DNA from: Corynebacterium kalinowskii
GTDB taxonomy: Bacteria; Actinomycetota; Actinomycetes; Mycobacteriales; Mycobacteriaceae
Assembly: GCF_009734385.1 (NCBI RefSeq)
Contig: NZ_CP046452.1
Location: 620,001-684,000 of the forward strand
Direction of reading: 5' to 3'
DNA length: 64,000 bases
Positions 18,221 to 27,187 of this stretch are shown here, piece after piece. Made by a program: the position numbers and the translations under genes. Numbering within the stretch: position 1 is the stretch's first letter; each line of letters starts with the position of its first letter. The notes under the pieces were generated by a model. That model did not search any database. It saw nothing but the letters and a program-made list of their open reading frames with translations, and had not been told where the DNA came from.

Positions 18221-18915
18221 CCCGCCGCCTTATCCTCATGCGCCACGGCGAGACGTTCTATAACGCCACTCGCCGTATGCAGGGGCAAATGGACACGGAG
18301 CTGTCCGAGGTCGGCATCAAGCAAGCTGATCAGGCCGCCGAGTTCCTCGCCGAGGCCGGGATCGGGCGGATTGTGTCCAGCGACCTGATGCGGGCGCATG
18401 AAACTGCGAAGGCCGTGGCTAACAAGGTGGGCGTTGAGGTGGGCGTCGATAAGCGCCTGCGAGAGACGCACCTTGGGCAGTGGCAGGGCATGAGCCACGC
18501 GGAAGTCGATTCGCAGCATCCGGGTGCGCGGGCACTGTGGCGTCACGACGCTGGCTGGGCACCGCCGGAGGGCGAGTCGCGGCTGGAGGTGGCTGCGCGT
18601 GCGCGGGCGGTTATCGACGAGCTGATGGCCGACTACCACCAGTGGGATGATTCGACCGTGCTGGTCGTGGCGCATGGCGGAACGATTGCCGCGCTGACAT
18701 CGTCGTTGCTGGAGCTCGCTCCGGAGCAGTACCCGATTTTCTCGGGGCTGAAGAACACGTGTTGGGCGCAGCTGACGGCGCGTCCGAGGTATTTCCAGGG
18801 CAGCCCGGATGCGGACGGGGAGGGGGATCCGGTGATCCCACAGGCTCGATTCACACGGGACAACACCAAGGACGCGCAGTGGTACTTGGATGGCTGGAAC
18901 ATGAGCGTGGGTTAG
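18217..18915 (+). CDS. gpgP: Histidine phosphatase, likely glucosyl-3-phosphoglycerate phosphatase
   Basis: Phosphoglycerate-mutase-like phosphatase of 232 residues. The phospho-accepting histidine is in LMRHGETFYN (~7-10) and the second catalytic histidine in VVAHGGTI (~151). The order nadD-rsfS-this gene-DegV-comEA equals that of M. tuberculosis Rv2421c-Rv2415c, where Rv2419c is GpgP of methylglucose lipopolysaccharide synthesis. The specific name rests on that synteny; a general cofactor-dependent phosphatase is the alternative. Confidence 0.8.
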   Translation: MTRRLILMRHGETFYNATRRMQGQMDTELSEVGIKQADQAAEFLAEAGIGRIVSSDLMRAHETAKAVANKVGVEVGVDKRLRETHLGQWQGMSHAEVDSQHPGARALWRHDAGWAPPEGESRLEVAARARAVIDELMADYHQWDDSTVLVVAHGGTIAALTSSLLELAPEQYPIFSGLKNTCWAQLTARPRYFQGSPDADGEGDPVIPQARFTRDNTKDAQWYLDGWNMSVG

Positions 18916-18916
18916 C

Positions 18917-19720
18917 ATGCCGGTTCGGATTGTGACGGATTCTTCGGCGGGCCTGCCAAAGGACCTTGCGGAGGATTTGGAAATCACGGTGCTCCCGCTG
19001 CACGTGATGAGCCGTGGCGGGGCGACATCCACCGCTGGACTCACGGCTCTGGAACTGACGGCTGCCTACGCTCGGCAGCTGGAGCGCGGTGGGGACGATG
19101 GCGTGTTGGCGCTGCATCTGTCGAAGGAATTGTCGTCGACCTGGACCAATGCGGTGACCGCTGCGGGCGTATTCGACGGCACGGTGCACGTGGTGGACAC
19201 GAATTCGGCAGGCATGGCGATCGGTGCAGCTGCGATGGCTGCGGCGAAACTCGCGAAGGAGGGGGAGGATCTCGAGACCTGCTATCAGGCTGCGATCGAT
19301 ACCCTCGAGCGATCCGAACTGTACTTGTACCTGCATCGAATCGATGACCTGCGCAAATCCGGTCGGCTTTCGCCTGCGACTGCGCTGATGTCTTCGGCGC
19401 TGGCGACGCGTCCGATCATGATGCTGCGCGAGGGCAAGGTAGAACTGGCGGCGAAAACTCGCACCCAGACCAAGGCGTTTATCAAGCTGGTGGAAATGAT
19501 TGCTGAGCACGCGGGCGGAAAGCCTGTGTTTGTGGCGATTCAGCAGACGGAGGCTCGTGAGGCTGCGAACGGGCTGCTTCGGACGATGCAGGCGGTGCTC
19601 GACGAGGGTTCCACTTATCTAATGACCGATCTGGATGACGCGATCGGCACCCACGTGGGCCCCGGCGCGCTCGCCGTCGCGGTGGTTTATCCACAAGATG
19701 AGGACCATCCACAGGTGTAG
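18917..19720 (+). CDS. DegV-family fatty-acid-binding protein
   Basis: A 267-residue DegV/FakB-type protein. It begins VRIVTDSSAGLP, the family phosphate/lipid-binding start, and carries DTNSAGMAIG and the RIDDLRKSGRLS motif at about 140-150. DegV proteins bind a fatty acid and present it to a kinase in Firmicutes; in actinobacteria the role is unclear. It starts 1 nt after gpgP, so it is co-transcribed. Confidence 0.88.
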   Translation: MPVRIVTDSSAGLPKDLAEDLEITVLPLHVMSRGGATSTAGLTALELTAAYARQLERGGDDGVLALHLSKELSSTWTNAVTAAGVFDGTVHVVDTNSAGMAIGAAAMAAAKLAKEGEDLETCYQAAIDTLERSELYLYLHRIDDLRKSGRLSPATALMSSALATRPIMMLREGKVELAAKTRTQTKAFIKLVEMIAEHAGGKPVFVAIQQTEAREAANGLLRTMQAVLDEGSTYLMTDLDDAIGTHVGPGALAVAVVYPQDEDHPQV

Positions 19721-19754
19721 CGTTTCTGCTGCAACCGATTTTCCTCAAACGCGC

Positions 19755-19760
19755 TATCTT
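19755..19760 (+). promoter_or_regulatory. -10 box for leaderless comEA
   Basis: TATCTT is 8 nt before the ATG at 19769, in the 48-nt gap after the DegV gene; no ribosome site. Confidence 0.5.
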
Positions 19761-19768
19761 CTAGCGCC

Positions 19769-20389
19769 ATGGACCTCACGACCCGACTCAAAGACCTCAC
19801 TCGCCCGACCGGCGAAGAGGACCTGCTCGCCGTCAAATACCCCGAACCACGCCTAAAAATCGACCCGAAGCAAGGCATGTGGGTCGCCGTGCTCTGCGTG
19901 CTTGGCTTGGCAGGTTGGGCAGTGCTTAACGACGCCCCAGCCCCCTCCCACACCTTCACTCCGGCAACGAGTGTCCCCACTCCGAGTATCGCCGTGGTCA
20001 GCGTCGTGGGCGAAGTGTCCGCGCCGGGGCTGGTGACGCTCACACCGAATGCTCGAGTGCATGACGCGGTGGCGGCGGCTGGGCCACTCCCGGAGGCCGA
20101 TATGGTCGCGCTGAACTTGGCGGAGAAGGTGGCCGATGGCAAACAGATCGTGGTGCCAAAGGTAGGCGTGGCTCCGGTTAGCCCCGGAGCCACCAGTGGC
20201 AAAGTTTCTCTCAACTCGGCCACGGCTGCTGACTTGGAGCAGCTAGATGGGGTGGGGCAGAAGACGGCGCAGGCGATCATTGCCCATCGGGACAAGATTG
20301 GCGGCTTTAGCGCGATCGAGCAGTTGCAGGAGGTCAAAGGGATTGGCCCGGCAAAGTTCGCGGCGATCGCTCCGGAAGTGACCTTGTGA
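19769..20389 (+). CDS. comEA: ComEA-like helix-hairpin-helix DNA-binding protein
   Basis: A 206-residue membrane-anchored protein. It has a membrane segment at ~36-52 (WVAVLCVLGLAGWAVL), a SLBB domain (~75-130, VVGEVSAPGLVTLTPNARV) and two C-terminal HhH motifs (~145-206, LNSATAADLEQLDGVGQKTA and LQEVKGIGPAKFAAI). In competent bacteria ComEA binds incoming double-stranded DNA at the cell surface. The stop overlaps comEC. Whether corynebacteria take up DNA this way is unproven. Confidence 0.9.
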   Translation: MDLTTRLKDLTRPTGEEDLLAVKYPEPRLKIDPKQGMWVAVLCVLGLAGWAVLNDAPAPSHTFTPATSVPTPSIAVVSVVGEVSAPGLVTLTPNARVHDAVAAAGPLPEADMVALNLAEKVADGKQIVVPKVGVAPVSPGATSGKVSLNSATAADLEQLDGVGQKTAQAIIAHRDKIGGFSAIEQLQEVKGIGPAKFAAIAPEVTL

Positions 20390-21957
20390 GGGAGCTGCGC
20401 TTGGTCCCGGCGGCGCTCCTGACGTGGGCGGCGGTGTTGGTCACGTTGATCACGAGGCAGCCGTGGGCCGGTCTCGTCTTGGTCGCAATCGCAGCGGCTG
20501 CAGCCGTGCGTTTTCTTGGGGAGTCGCTTACGGCCACCTCCCTGGCCGGTGCCGGCGTGGCAACCGCTTGGCTGCGGCTGCTCAGAGCCCCTGAGAGCTT
20601 TCCGTTCTCGATTCACGCGAGTGTCGCGTCCACCCCAACGCAGACTCGGACGGGCGGCTGGGCGTTGCAACTAGATGTTGGGGGAGTGCCGGTGCGCGCG
20701 TTTGCTGCGGAGCCGCCACCACCTGTGGGCAGCGAAGTTTTGGTGACGGCCACCGCCTCAGCCAATGACAATCCGGAAGTCTCACCTGTGGTGCTCCAGC
20801 TGCGCAGCATCCAAACACTACGGCCACCAGAGGGATTTACCGCCTGGGCATTGCAGGTCAAGGAAGACTTCCGGCAGTCGTGTGCGCAGATCCTCGGGCC
20901 AGCTTCGGAAGGACTGGTGCCGGGCATGGTGCTCGGCGATACCTCAGCTCAGGACACCGTGGAAAAGCAGATGTACCTGGACACCGGGCTCAGCCACTTA
21001 ACTGCGGTGTCTGGATCCAACATCACGATCCTCACGGTCGCCGCCGTCCTGCTTGCCAAGGCCTGTACCTTAGGGCCTCGCATCCAGGTGGCGGTCGCCG
21101 CCGTCACACTGGGGGTTTTCGTCGCGGTGGTCGGCTTCGAGCCGTCGGTGCTGCGGGCCAGCGTGATGGGAATCGTGGGCCTGCTCGCGGTGCTGGGGTC
21201 GGCGCAGGTGGAACCCGCGCACGGCCTGTGCGTCGCAGTGATCGGTCTGCTGCTTTACGATTCCAACCTCGCCTCATCCTTCGGCTTCGCGCTCTCCGTG
21301 GCCGCCACCGCAGGACTCGTTGCACTCTCGCCCCTGATTTATCGGGCCCTCGCTCGGCTACCTGGCCCCGACATACTCAAACGGGCCTTGGCCGTCGCGA
21401 TCGCCGCGGAGCTCGTCACCATGCCACTGGTGGCTGCGATGAGCGGCCACATCCTCCTGGCCAGCATCCCCGCCAACCTGCTCGCCGCCCCCGCGGTCGC
21501 CCCGGTCACGATTCTCGGCCTCATCGGCGTGGCTTGGCCACCCGTACTCCACCTTGCCGAACCCTTCGCCTGGTGGATCGCCACCGTCGCCCGCACGCTT
21601 GCCGACACCCCCAGCCCCGACTTACCCGTGACCTGGACGATCGTGCTTGCCGGCTGGCTCCTGTGGCTCATCCACGCCGGACATGCGCGTTGGCTGCTCC
21701 TGGGGTTGGTTTTCCTAGTGCCCAGGCCAGGCGGTCCGGAGCCCGCGCAGCTCGGGGATGTGCTGCACGTGTCGGAGCTGCCACCGGAGTTTGAGGCGCC
21801 AGCTGGGGTGACGGCGGTGGTCGTCGATAAGCCGGGGCGTCCGAGCAAGCGGCCGCATGTGACCCGGGGCGGTGTCCCCATCCTCTATCCGAACCGCGAT
21901 GGGCCGGTGACGGTGTACGTGGATGGCACCCAGCGCGCCGAGCGAGGACACTTCTAG
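20386..21957 (+). CDS. comEC: ComEC/Rec2-like membrane channel protein, short form
   Basis: Polytopic protein of 523 residues with the Competence domain (~180-440), including the conserved GLSHLTAVSGSNI stretch. The two first hydrophobic segments and a small OB-like soluble part precede it. Full ComEC (~750 residues) carries a C-terminal metallo-beta-lactamase nuclease domain. Here only ~70 residues follow the last membrane segment and no HxHxDH motif is present. It follows comEA with ATG/GTG-type overlap; the start is GTG. Confidence 0.88.
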   Translation: MRELRLVPAALLTWAAVLVTLITRQPWAGLVLVAIAAAAAVRFLGESLTATSLAGAGVATAWLRLLRAPESFPFSIHASVASTPTQTRTGGWALQLDVGGVPVRAFAAEPPPPVGSEVLVTATASANDNPEVSPVVLQLRSIQTLRPPEGFTAWALQVKEDFRQSCAQILGPASEGLVPGMVLGDTSAQDTVEKQMYLDTGLSHLTAVSGSNITILTVAAVLLAKACTLGPRIQVAVAAVTLGVFVAVVGFEPSVLRASVMGIVGLLAVLGSAQVEPAHGLCVAVIGLLLYDSNLASSFGFALSVAATAGLVALSPLIYRALARLPGPDILKRALAVAIAAELVTMPLVAAMSGHILLASIPANLLAAPAVAPVTILGLIGVAWPPVLHLAEPFAWWIATVARTLADTPSPDLPVTWTIVLAGWLLWLIHAGHARWLLLGLVFLVPRPGGPEPAQLGDVLHVSELPPEFEAPAGVTAVVVDKPGRPSKRPHVTRGGVPILYPNRDGPVTVYVDGTQRAERGHF

Positions 21958-21962
21958 CTACC

Positions 21963-22928
21963 ATGAAACACGTGACTAGCCCCGTGCACCTCATCCTTGG
22001 TGAAGAAGACTTCCTGGCGGAACGCATCAGCAAGCAGCTGCTCGAGCAGCTGCGCGTCGACCTGCCAGCGGGCGAGCAATTGCAGGTCACCTACATGCGC
22101 GCCGGACAGCTGACCCCGTACGAACTCGTGGACATGTTCAGCCCCTCGCTGTTCTCCGACACTCGTGCGCTCATTTTTACCGATGCCGCGGAGGCGGGCA
22201 AAGAACCGATCGACCTGCTGGTTGATGCTTGCAAGGATGTCGCGCCGGGGATCACCGTGATCATCAGGCATAGCGGGAAAGGACGCAATAAGTCTGCGCT
22301 GACACCGCTGAAGAAGCTGGCCACCGTGCACGAGGCCAACAAACTGAATGCTCGGGATCGCCAGGGCTTTGTGACCAACGAATTCCGCAACCTCGGCGTG
22401 CGCCCCACACCCGACGTCGTCCACGCACTGCTGGAAGGCGTCGGCTCCGACCTGCGCGAACTCGCCTCGGCTGTGTCTCAGCTGGTCGCCGACACGAACG
22501 CACATGTCACGGTCGAGGCTGTGCGCGCTTACCACGAAGGTGTGGCAGAAGTCAGTGGTTTCGATATCGCTGATCTGGCCTGCTCCGGAAGTACCGCGCG
22601 GGCTGTGGCCTCCACCCGGCGCGCGTTGCAACTCGGCGTTCCACCGGTGCTGATCGCCGCGGCTTTGTCCAACTCCGTGATGGCGATTGCCCGCAGCTAC
22701 GGCATCCGTGGCCGCGCGAACGAGTTCGAACTGGCCAAGACCCTGGGTGTGCCGCCCTTCAAGGTGAAGTCGATCCTGCAGGTATCGCGACGCTGGAATG
22801 GGGACGCAGTCTCCGACGCGGTCATCCTCATGGCCGATTTGGAAGCACAGGTGCGTGGCCGGGGCGGTGACATCGACTTTTCCGTCGAAAACGCGGTCCG
22901 ACAGGTGTCAGAATTGGCGAGTCGTTAA
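21963..22928 (+). CDS. holA: DNA polymerase III subunit delta
   Basis: Clamp-loader subunit that opens the beta ring. In 321 residues it begins VHLILGEEDFLAER, the delta-subunit start, and has the HolA order of AAA-like part, helical lid and C-terminal collar. It follows comEC by 5 nt, the usual actinobacterial order comEA-comEC-holA. Its TAA stop forms the start of the next -10 box. Confidence 0.93.
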   Translation: MKHVTSPVHLILGEEDFLAERISKQLLEQLRVDLPAGEQLQVTYMRAGQLTPYELVDMFSPSLFSDTRALIFTDAAEAGKEPIDLLVDACKDVAPGITVIIRHSGKGRNKSALTPLKKLATVHEANKLNARDRQGFVTNEFRNLGVRPTPDVVHALLEGVGSDLRELASAVSQLVADTNAHVTVEAVRAYHEGVAEVSGFDIADLACSGSTARAVASTRRALQLGVPPVLIAAALSNSVMAIARSYGIRGRANEFELAKTLGVPPFKVKSILQVSRRWNGDAVSDAVILMADLEAQVRGRGGDIDFSVENAVRQVSELASR

Positions 22929-22931
22929 ACT
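22926..22931 (+). promoter_or_regulatory. -10 box overlapping the holA stop
   Basis: TAAACT, made in part by the holA stop codon, lies exactly 7 nt before a GTG at 22939, the leaderless geometry. Confidence 0.5.
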
Positions 22932-22938
22932 GTTCGGC

Positions 22939-22968
22939 GTGCCTATTTCTGGAATGTCTCGCGCATGA
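22939..22968 (+). CDS. Possible leaderless 9-codon leader ORF of the LysE-type gene
   Basis: GTG CCT ... GCA TGA encodes MPISGMSRA. The GTG is 7 nt after TAAACT, and the TGA overlaps the ATG of the exporter (ATGA at 22965-22968). The exporter ATG has only a weak GGA upstream, so ribosomes finishing the micro-ORF could restart on it. It might instead be chance. Confidence 0.4.
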   Translation: MPISGMSRA

Positions 22969-23609
22969 CCCTCGCCCAGCTCGGAACCATCATTGCCCTG
23001 AACCTCGCCGGGATGTATACGCCCGGCCCTGACTTCTTCTTGCTGCTGCGGCTGGCGGCTCGCTCGCGCCGTCATGCTTTGGCAGCGGTGGCCGGAATCG
23101 CCACCGGCATCCTGGTCTGGGTCACCCTGACGGTTCTGGGTACAGCTGCGCTCTTTGTAACTAACCCCGCTTTGCTGGGCTGGGTGCAACTGCTCGGCGG
23201 ATCCTGGCTGCTCTACATGGGATTTTCCATGGTCCGTTCCGGGTGGGAGCAACGCGTCAACCGTGTTGTTTTGGCAGAAATTCCCACCGATCAGCTCCTC
23301 GGCAGCATGGGGAAAAACTACCGGCTCGGCCTCATGACCAACCTGGCCAATCCCAAGGCCGTGCTGTTCTTCGCCTCCATCATGGCGCCGTTCATGCCTA
23401 CGGACCCCACGTGGCTGACATCCCTGGAAATCATCGTCGCCCTCGTGCTGTGCACATTCATCGGCTTCTCACTGCTGGTGTTTGTCGTGTCCGCCTCCGT
23501 GGTCCGCAAACGCCTCGTTGCAGCCGGTCCGTGGATCGACATCATCGCAGGTGTCCTCTTCCTCGCCGTGGGCGGTTGGATGGTCTACGAGGGGCTTCAC
23601 GCAGTGTAG
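22965..23609 (+). CDS. LysE/RhtB-family exporter
   Basis: A 214-residue inner-membrane exporter of the LysE superfamily, which removes amino acids or related solutes. The family N-terminus NLAGMYTPGPDFFLLLRLAARS is present (PGPD motif, residues ~20-23), followed by five to six hydrophobic segments and the NLANPKAVLFF motif near residue 127. The ATG overlaps the stop of a possible 9-codon leader peptide. Substrate is unknown; it is convergent with the sulfur cluster. Confidence 0.88.
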   Translation: MTLAQLGTIIALNLAGMYTPGPDFFLLLRLAARSRRHALAAVAGIATGILVWVTLTVLGTAALFVTNPALLGWVQLLGGSWLLYMGFSMVRSGWEQRVNRVVLAEIPTDQLLGSMGKNYRLGLMTNLANPKAVLFFASIMAPFMPTDPTWLTSLEIIVALVLCTFIGFSLLVFVVSASVVRKRLVAAGPWIDIIAGVLFLAVGGWMVYEGLHAV

Positions 23610-23638
23610 ATCCGGAGGTAGGCGCCAACATTTCTCCG

Positions 23639-24520
23639 CTAGCTCATCCTGTTGAGCCACTTCTGGCGCACATCCTCTGGTGCCGCTTTCAGCGTGGCCT
23701 GCGCGCGCAGGTAGCCAAGGACTGACAGCGCAGCGCCACTCAGAAACAAGAGGGCCGCTACCCAATGCGGGAATACCTTGAGGGCATTGGTGGTCATCAG
23801 GGTCGTGCCCACGAAACCGCCGAGCAAGGACGGATTGAGCCGACTGACCAGGTAAGCACCGAGCGGAGCCGCGAGCACCCCGCCCAGTAGCAGGGCGAGT
23901 ACCGACCAGACATGGGCAACGATGGTCGGCCACAGTCCCAAAGCGAAGCCGATGCTGGCAGCAGCGGTGACCAGGAACTCAGAGGTGTTGACCGTTCCAA
24001 TAATTTTGCGTGGCTCTTGGGACGTGGCGCCCAGCAGTGTGGTTGAAGTAAGTGGACCCCAGCCACCGCCACCAGAGGAATCGAGAAAACCTGCGAAGAA
24101 GCCAAGCGTGCCCAAGAACCGTGGGGAGACCATGCGGATAGTCCGCTGCACTCGGCCCCGGGAAAATCGCCACACCAACAAGGCACCCACGAAGGTCAAA
24201 ATCCCGGCGGTGACGGGAGCCGCGGCCGCTAGCGAGATACGTGACAAGACGCTAGCGCCGAGAAAGGCGCCAAGCGCTCCGGGAACGCCTAGGCGGAGAG
24301 CCGTGCCCCACTGGACATTGCCGAACTTCCAATGCGAAGCCCCAGAGGCGAGAGTGGTTCCGAGTTCCGCGGCGTGCACGATCGCGGAGGCTTGAGCAGG
24401 ACCGAGGGCAGCAATGGTCATCATGCAGGTGGTGGCCGTAATCCCGAATCCCATACCGAGGGCGCCGTCCACGAGTTGGGCGAGCGCGCCAGCAACGGCG
24501 ACAATCAAGAGCTTGTTCAT
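23639..24520 (-). CDS. cysZ: TSUP-family permease, likely sulfate/sulfite carrier CysZ
   Basis: A 293-residue TauE/SafE (TSUP) membrane protein with about eight hydrophobic segments, starting NKLLIVAVAGALAQLVDGALGMG. It is the last gene of the - strand operon. In C. glutamicum the fpr2-cysIXHDNYZ cluster ends with cysZ, assigned to sulfate uptake (not homologous to E. coli CysZ). Position and family agree; direct proof of the substrate is absent here. Confidence 0.85.
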   Translation of the reverse strand: MNKLLIVAVAGALAQLVDGALGMGFGITATTCMMTIAALGPAQASAIVHAAELGTTLASGASHWKFGNVQWGTALRLGVPGALGAFLGASVLSRISLAAAAPVTAGILTFVGALLVWRFSRGRVQRTIRMVSPRFLGTLGFFAGFLDSSGGGGWGPLTSTTLLGATSQEPRKIIGTVNTSEFLVTAAASIGFALGLWPTIVAHVWSVLALLLGGVLAAPLGAYLVSRLNPSLLGGFVGTTLMTTNALKVFPHWVAALLFLSGAALSVLGYLRAQATLKAAPEDVRQKWLNRMS

Positions 24521-24531
24521 CAGCGGTAGTC

Positions 24532-25080
24532 CTAACGGTGAAGAATTCGGTGCGCCACCACGGGAGCCAGCTCGGCGGCCAAAGGCTGGGCCCCAGGTAC
24601 GCGGTCCAGGAGCAACCCATAAGTGACAAAAAGTGGGATGACCGGCCCGGATCCGGAAGAATATCGGGGCGAACAGGTCGCAAACGCCACGTCCGTCCCT
24701 AACTGCGCCGCCAGCCGGGCTACGTCCTGATTCGCGCCGGGCATGGAGGAACCGACGGCGTACAGAACTGCTCCTGGTTGCACACGGGGACGTAGGACGG
24801 CGGCAATGTCGTCGCCAAGCCCGAGGGGCGCGGTGACCCGGACACCCAAGCCCGCGGTGGCGGCCGGGACGTCGTGTCGGGTGTGGAAGGCATCGGTGAA
24901 CAGGAGGGGGACCACGGTATCCCCGGGGCGCGCGACGTCCGCAAGGAGCGGTTGCTGCAGGTCAAGGTAAGCCACCCGAGTAGGGCGGCCGGTGCGGAAG
25001 GTCACCGCGGCGCGCAGTTCCTCCAAGCCCTCGGCCGCGCGCGGGTGTCGCGACCCATGGGCGAGGAGGATGTCGGTCAT
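24532..25080 (-). CDS. cysY: Sirohydrochlorin ferrochelatase-like protein CysY
   Basis: A 182-residue single-unit CbiX/SirB-like chelatase. The metal-binding histidines are in LLAHGSRHP (~7) and FHTRHDVP (~66-71). It would insert iron into sirohydrochlorin to make siroheme for the sulfite reductase CysI of the same operon. It starts inside the cysN stop (ATGA overlap). Confidence 0.85.
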   Translation of the reverse strand: MTDILLAHGSRHPRAAEGLEELRAAVTFRTGRPTRVAYLDLQQPLLADVARPGDTVVPLLFTDAFHTRHDVPAATAGLGVRVTAPLGLGDDIAAVLRPRVQPGAVLYAVGSSMPGANQDVARLAAQLGTDVAFATCSPRYSSGSGPVIPLFVTYGLLLDRVPGAQPLAAELAPVVAHRILHR

Positions 25081-26297
25081 CGCACCAAGCCCGCCGCGCG
25101 GGTATCGCCGCTTGCCTTATCGACGACCAAAAGGTTGCCCACGGCTCCCCGAGCGGCATACGCCTCGACAGGAAGCGGGGAGGCCAACTCGACGCGGGCA
25201 TCGGAGATGTCGTTGAGCTCCAGCGGGTTTTCCAGGGTAGCGATGCGGCCACGGACCAGGGCGGAACCGTAGCGGATCTTGATGGTCTCGCCTTCGCGCA
25301 GTGGCTGCTCATGGAGGCCAACGAGTGTGACATCGAAGGTGCGGGATTCGGCAGGGCGATCGGTTCCAGCGATGAGATCACCGCGTGCGAGATCGATATT
25401 ATCAGCGAGGAGAAGTGTGACGGAATCACCAGTTTCTGCGGACGACGCAGGTCCCTCCGCGGTGTCGATTCCGGCGACGGTGCTGGAGAGCCCGCCACCG
25501 AGGTAGACGATGTCGCCTACGTTTACTCGTCCCGCCGTAATGCGACCAGCGTAGCCCCGATAATCGCTGGTGTGCTCGCGGATGACGTATTGGACGGGGA
25601 AGCGGAATCCCAAATTGGTGGCTCGTCCCGCGCCCACGGGGATTGTCTCCAGCAGCTCGAGGACAGTTGGGCCGTGGTACCACGGGGTGTTGTCGGAAGG
25701 CTCCACCACGTTGTCACCGAGCAGTGCGGAAACTGGGACCACATTGGGGTCGCTGATACCGAGTTCAACGGCCAGATCGATGAACTGGGAGGCAATGGCC
25801 TCGAAGACGTTCTGGTCGAAGGAGACCAAGTCGATCTTGTTGACCGCTAGGATGACGGTCCGAACGCCCATGAGAGCGGCGACCTTGAGGTGCTTGATGG
25901 TCTGGGGGAGAATGCCGTTTCGGGCGTCGACAAGCAGCACGACCACCTGCGAGGTGGAGACGCCGGTGACGGTGTTGCGGGTGTACTGCACGTGGCCCGG
26001 CGTGTCGGCGAGGATGAACGTGCGCTTATCGGTGGCGAAGTAGCGGTACGCAACATCGATGGTGATGCCCTGTTCCCGTTCGGCGCGCAGTCCGTCCACC
26101 AGGAGGGAAAGATCAAGGCCATCGAAGCCACGGTCGGCGGACGTGCGTTCCACGGAGGCCAACTGGTCGGCGAGGACAGACTTGGTGTCATGCAGGAGGC
26201 GACCGACGAAGGTGGATTTGCCGTCATCGACGGAGCCTGCGGTGCATAGTCGCAGCGTTTCGCGGTCCTGGAGAACCGCGGTAGTAGTGGTGGTCAT
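25077..26297 (-). CDS. cysN: Sulfate adenylyltransferase subunit 1 (GTPase)
   Basis: GTP-hydrolysing regulatory subunit of ATP sulfurylase, 406 residues. EF-Tu-like motifs: GSVDDGKST (~21), the G3 box DTPGH (~98) and NKID (~153), then beta-barrel domains 2 and 3. It lacks a fused APS kinase domain, consistent with direct APS reduction by CysH. It overlaps cysD by one base. Confidence 0.96.
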   Translation of the reverse strand: MTTTTTAVLQDRETLRLCTAGSVDDGKSTFVGRLLHDTKSVLADQLASVERTSADRGFDGLDLSLLVDGLRAEREQGITIDVAYRYFATDKRTFILADTPGHVQYTRNTVTGVSTSQVVVLLVDARNGILPQTIKHLKVAALMGVRTVILAVNKIDLVSFDQNVFEAIASQFIDLAVELGISDPNVVPVSALLGDNVVEPSDNTPWYHGPTVLELLETIPVGAGRATNLGFRFPVQYVIREHTSDYRGYAGRITAGRVNVGDIVYLGGGLSSTVAGIDTAEGPASSAETGDSVTLLLADNIDLARGDLIAGTDRPAESRTFDVTLVGLHEQPLREGETIKIRYGSALVRGRIATLENPLELNDISDARVELASPLPVEAYAARGAVGNLLVVDKASGDTRAAGLVR

Positions 26298-27187
26298 CAG
26301 AAGTAGCCTTCCTTCTTGCGGTCTTCCATGGCGGATTCGGAGATTCGGTCGTCGGCGCGGGTGGCACCACGCTCAGTGAGTCGGGAAGTCGAGATTTCCT
26401 CGATGACCTCGTCGATGGTGGTCGCGGAGGAGAGCACGGCACCGGTGCAAGACATGTCGCCGACGGTGCGGTAACGGACCTGCTTGGTCACCACGTCAGC
26501 GTCCTGGCCACCCCATTGACCTGGGGTGAGCCACATGCCGTCGCGCTCGAATACCTCGCGCTGGTGTGCGAAGTAGATCGGCGGCAACTCGATCTCACGT
26601 GCGCCGATGTACTCCCAAATGTCGGCTTCGGTCCAGTTGGAGATGGGGAAGACGCGAATATTCTCTCCCGGTAGGTGGCCGCCGTTGTACAGATTCCACA
26701 GTTCAGGGCGCTGGCGGCGCGGATCCCAGCCACCAAAGGAATCACGCACGGAAAAGATGCGTTCCTTCGCACGGGCGCGTTCCTCATCGCGACGGGCGCC
26801 GCCGAGGACGGCGTCGTAACCGCGCTCTTCGATGGTCTCCACCAATGGCACGGTTTGGAGAGGATTGCGCGTGCCGTCGGGGCGTTCGACCAGGTCGCCG
26901 CGGTCGATCCAGTCTTGGACGTGGGCAACATGCAGGCGCGCGCCGGTGCGTTCCACGAGTGCATCGCGGAATTCGAGAACTTCTGGGAAGTTGTGGCCGG
27001 TGTCCACGTGCAGTAGCTCGAAGGGTACGGCCGCCGGCGCAAACGCTCGCCGGGCGAGCTCAAACACCACGACGGAGTCTTTGCCGCCAGAGAACAGCAG
27101 CGCAACTTTGTCGAATTGCCCAGCGACTTCACGCAGGATGTGGATCGATTCGTTTTCTAGGTCTTTAAGGTGTGGGGAGAGTGTCAT
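26297..27187 (-). CDS. cysD: Sulfate adenylyltransferase subunit 2
   Basis: Makes APS from sulfate and ATP together with CysN. It has 296 residues from the ATG at 27187 that overlaps the cysH stop (ATGA). The open frame extends 31 codons further up, but that part lies inside cysH and has no start signals. The PP-loop SGGKDS is near residue 33 (LLFSGGKDSVV), and ISNWTEADIWEYI with the basic C-terminus are typical of CysD. Confidence 0.95.
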   Translation of the reverse strand: MTLSPHLKDLENESIHILREVAGQFDKVALLFSGGKDSVVVFELARRAFAPAAVPFELLHVDTGHNFPEVLEFRDALVERTGARLHVAHVQDWIDRGDLVERPDGTRNPLQTVPLVETIEERGYDAVLGGARRDEERARAKERIFSVRDSFGGWDPRRQRPELWNLYNGGHLPGENIRVFPISNWTEADIWEYIGAREIELPPIYFAHQREVFERDGMWLTPGQWGGQDADVVTKQVRYRTVGDMSCTGAVLSSATTIDEVIEEISTSRLTERGATRADDRISESAMEDRKKEGYF

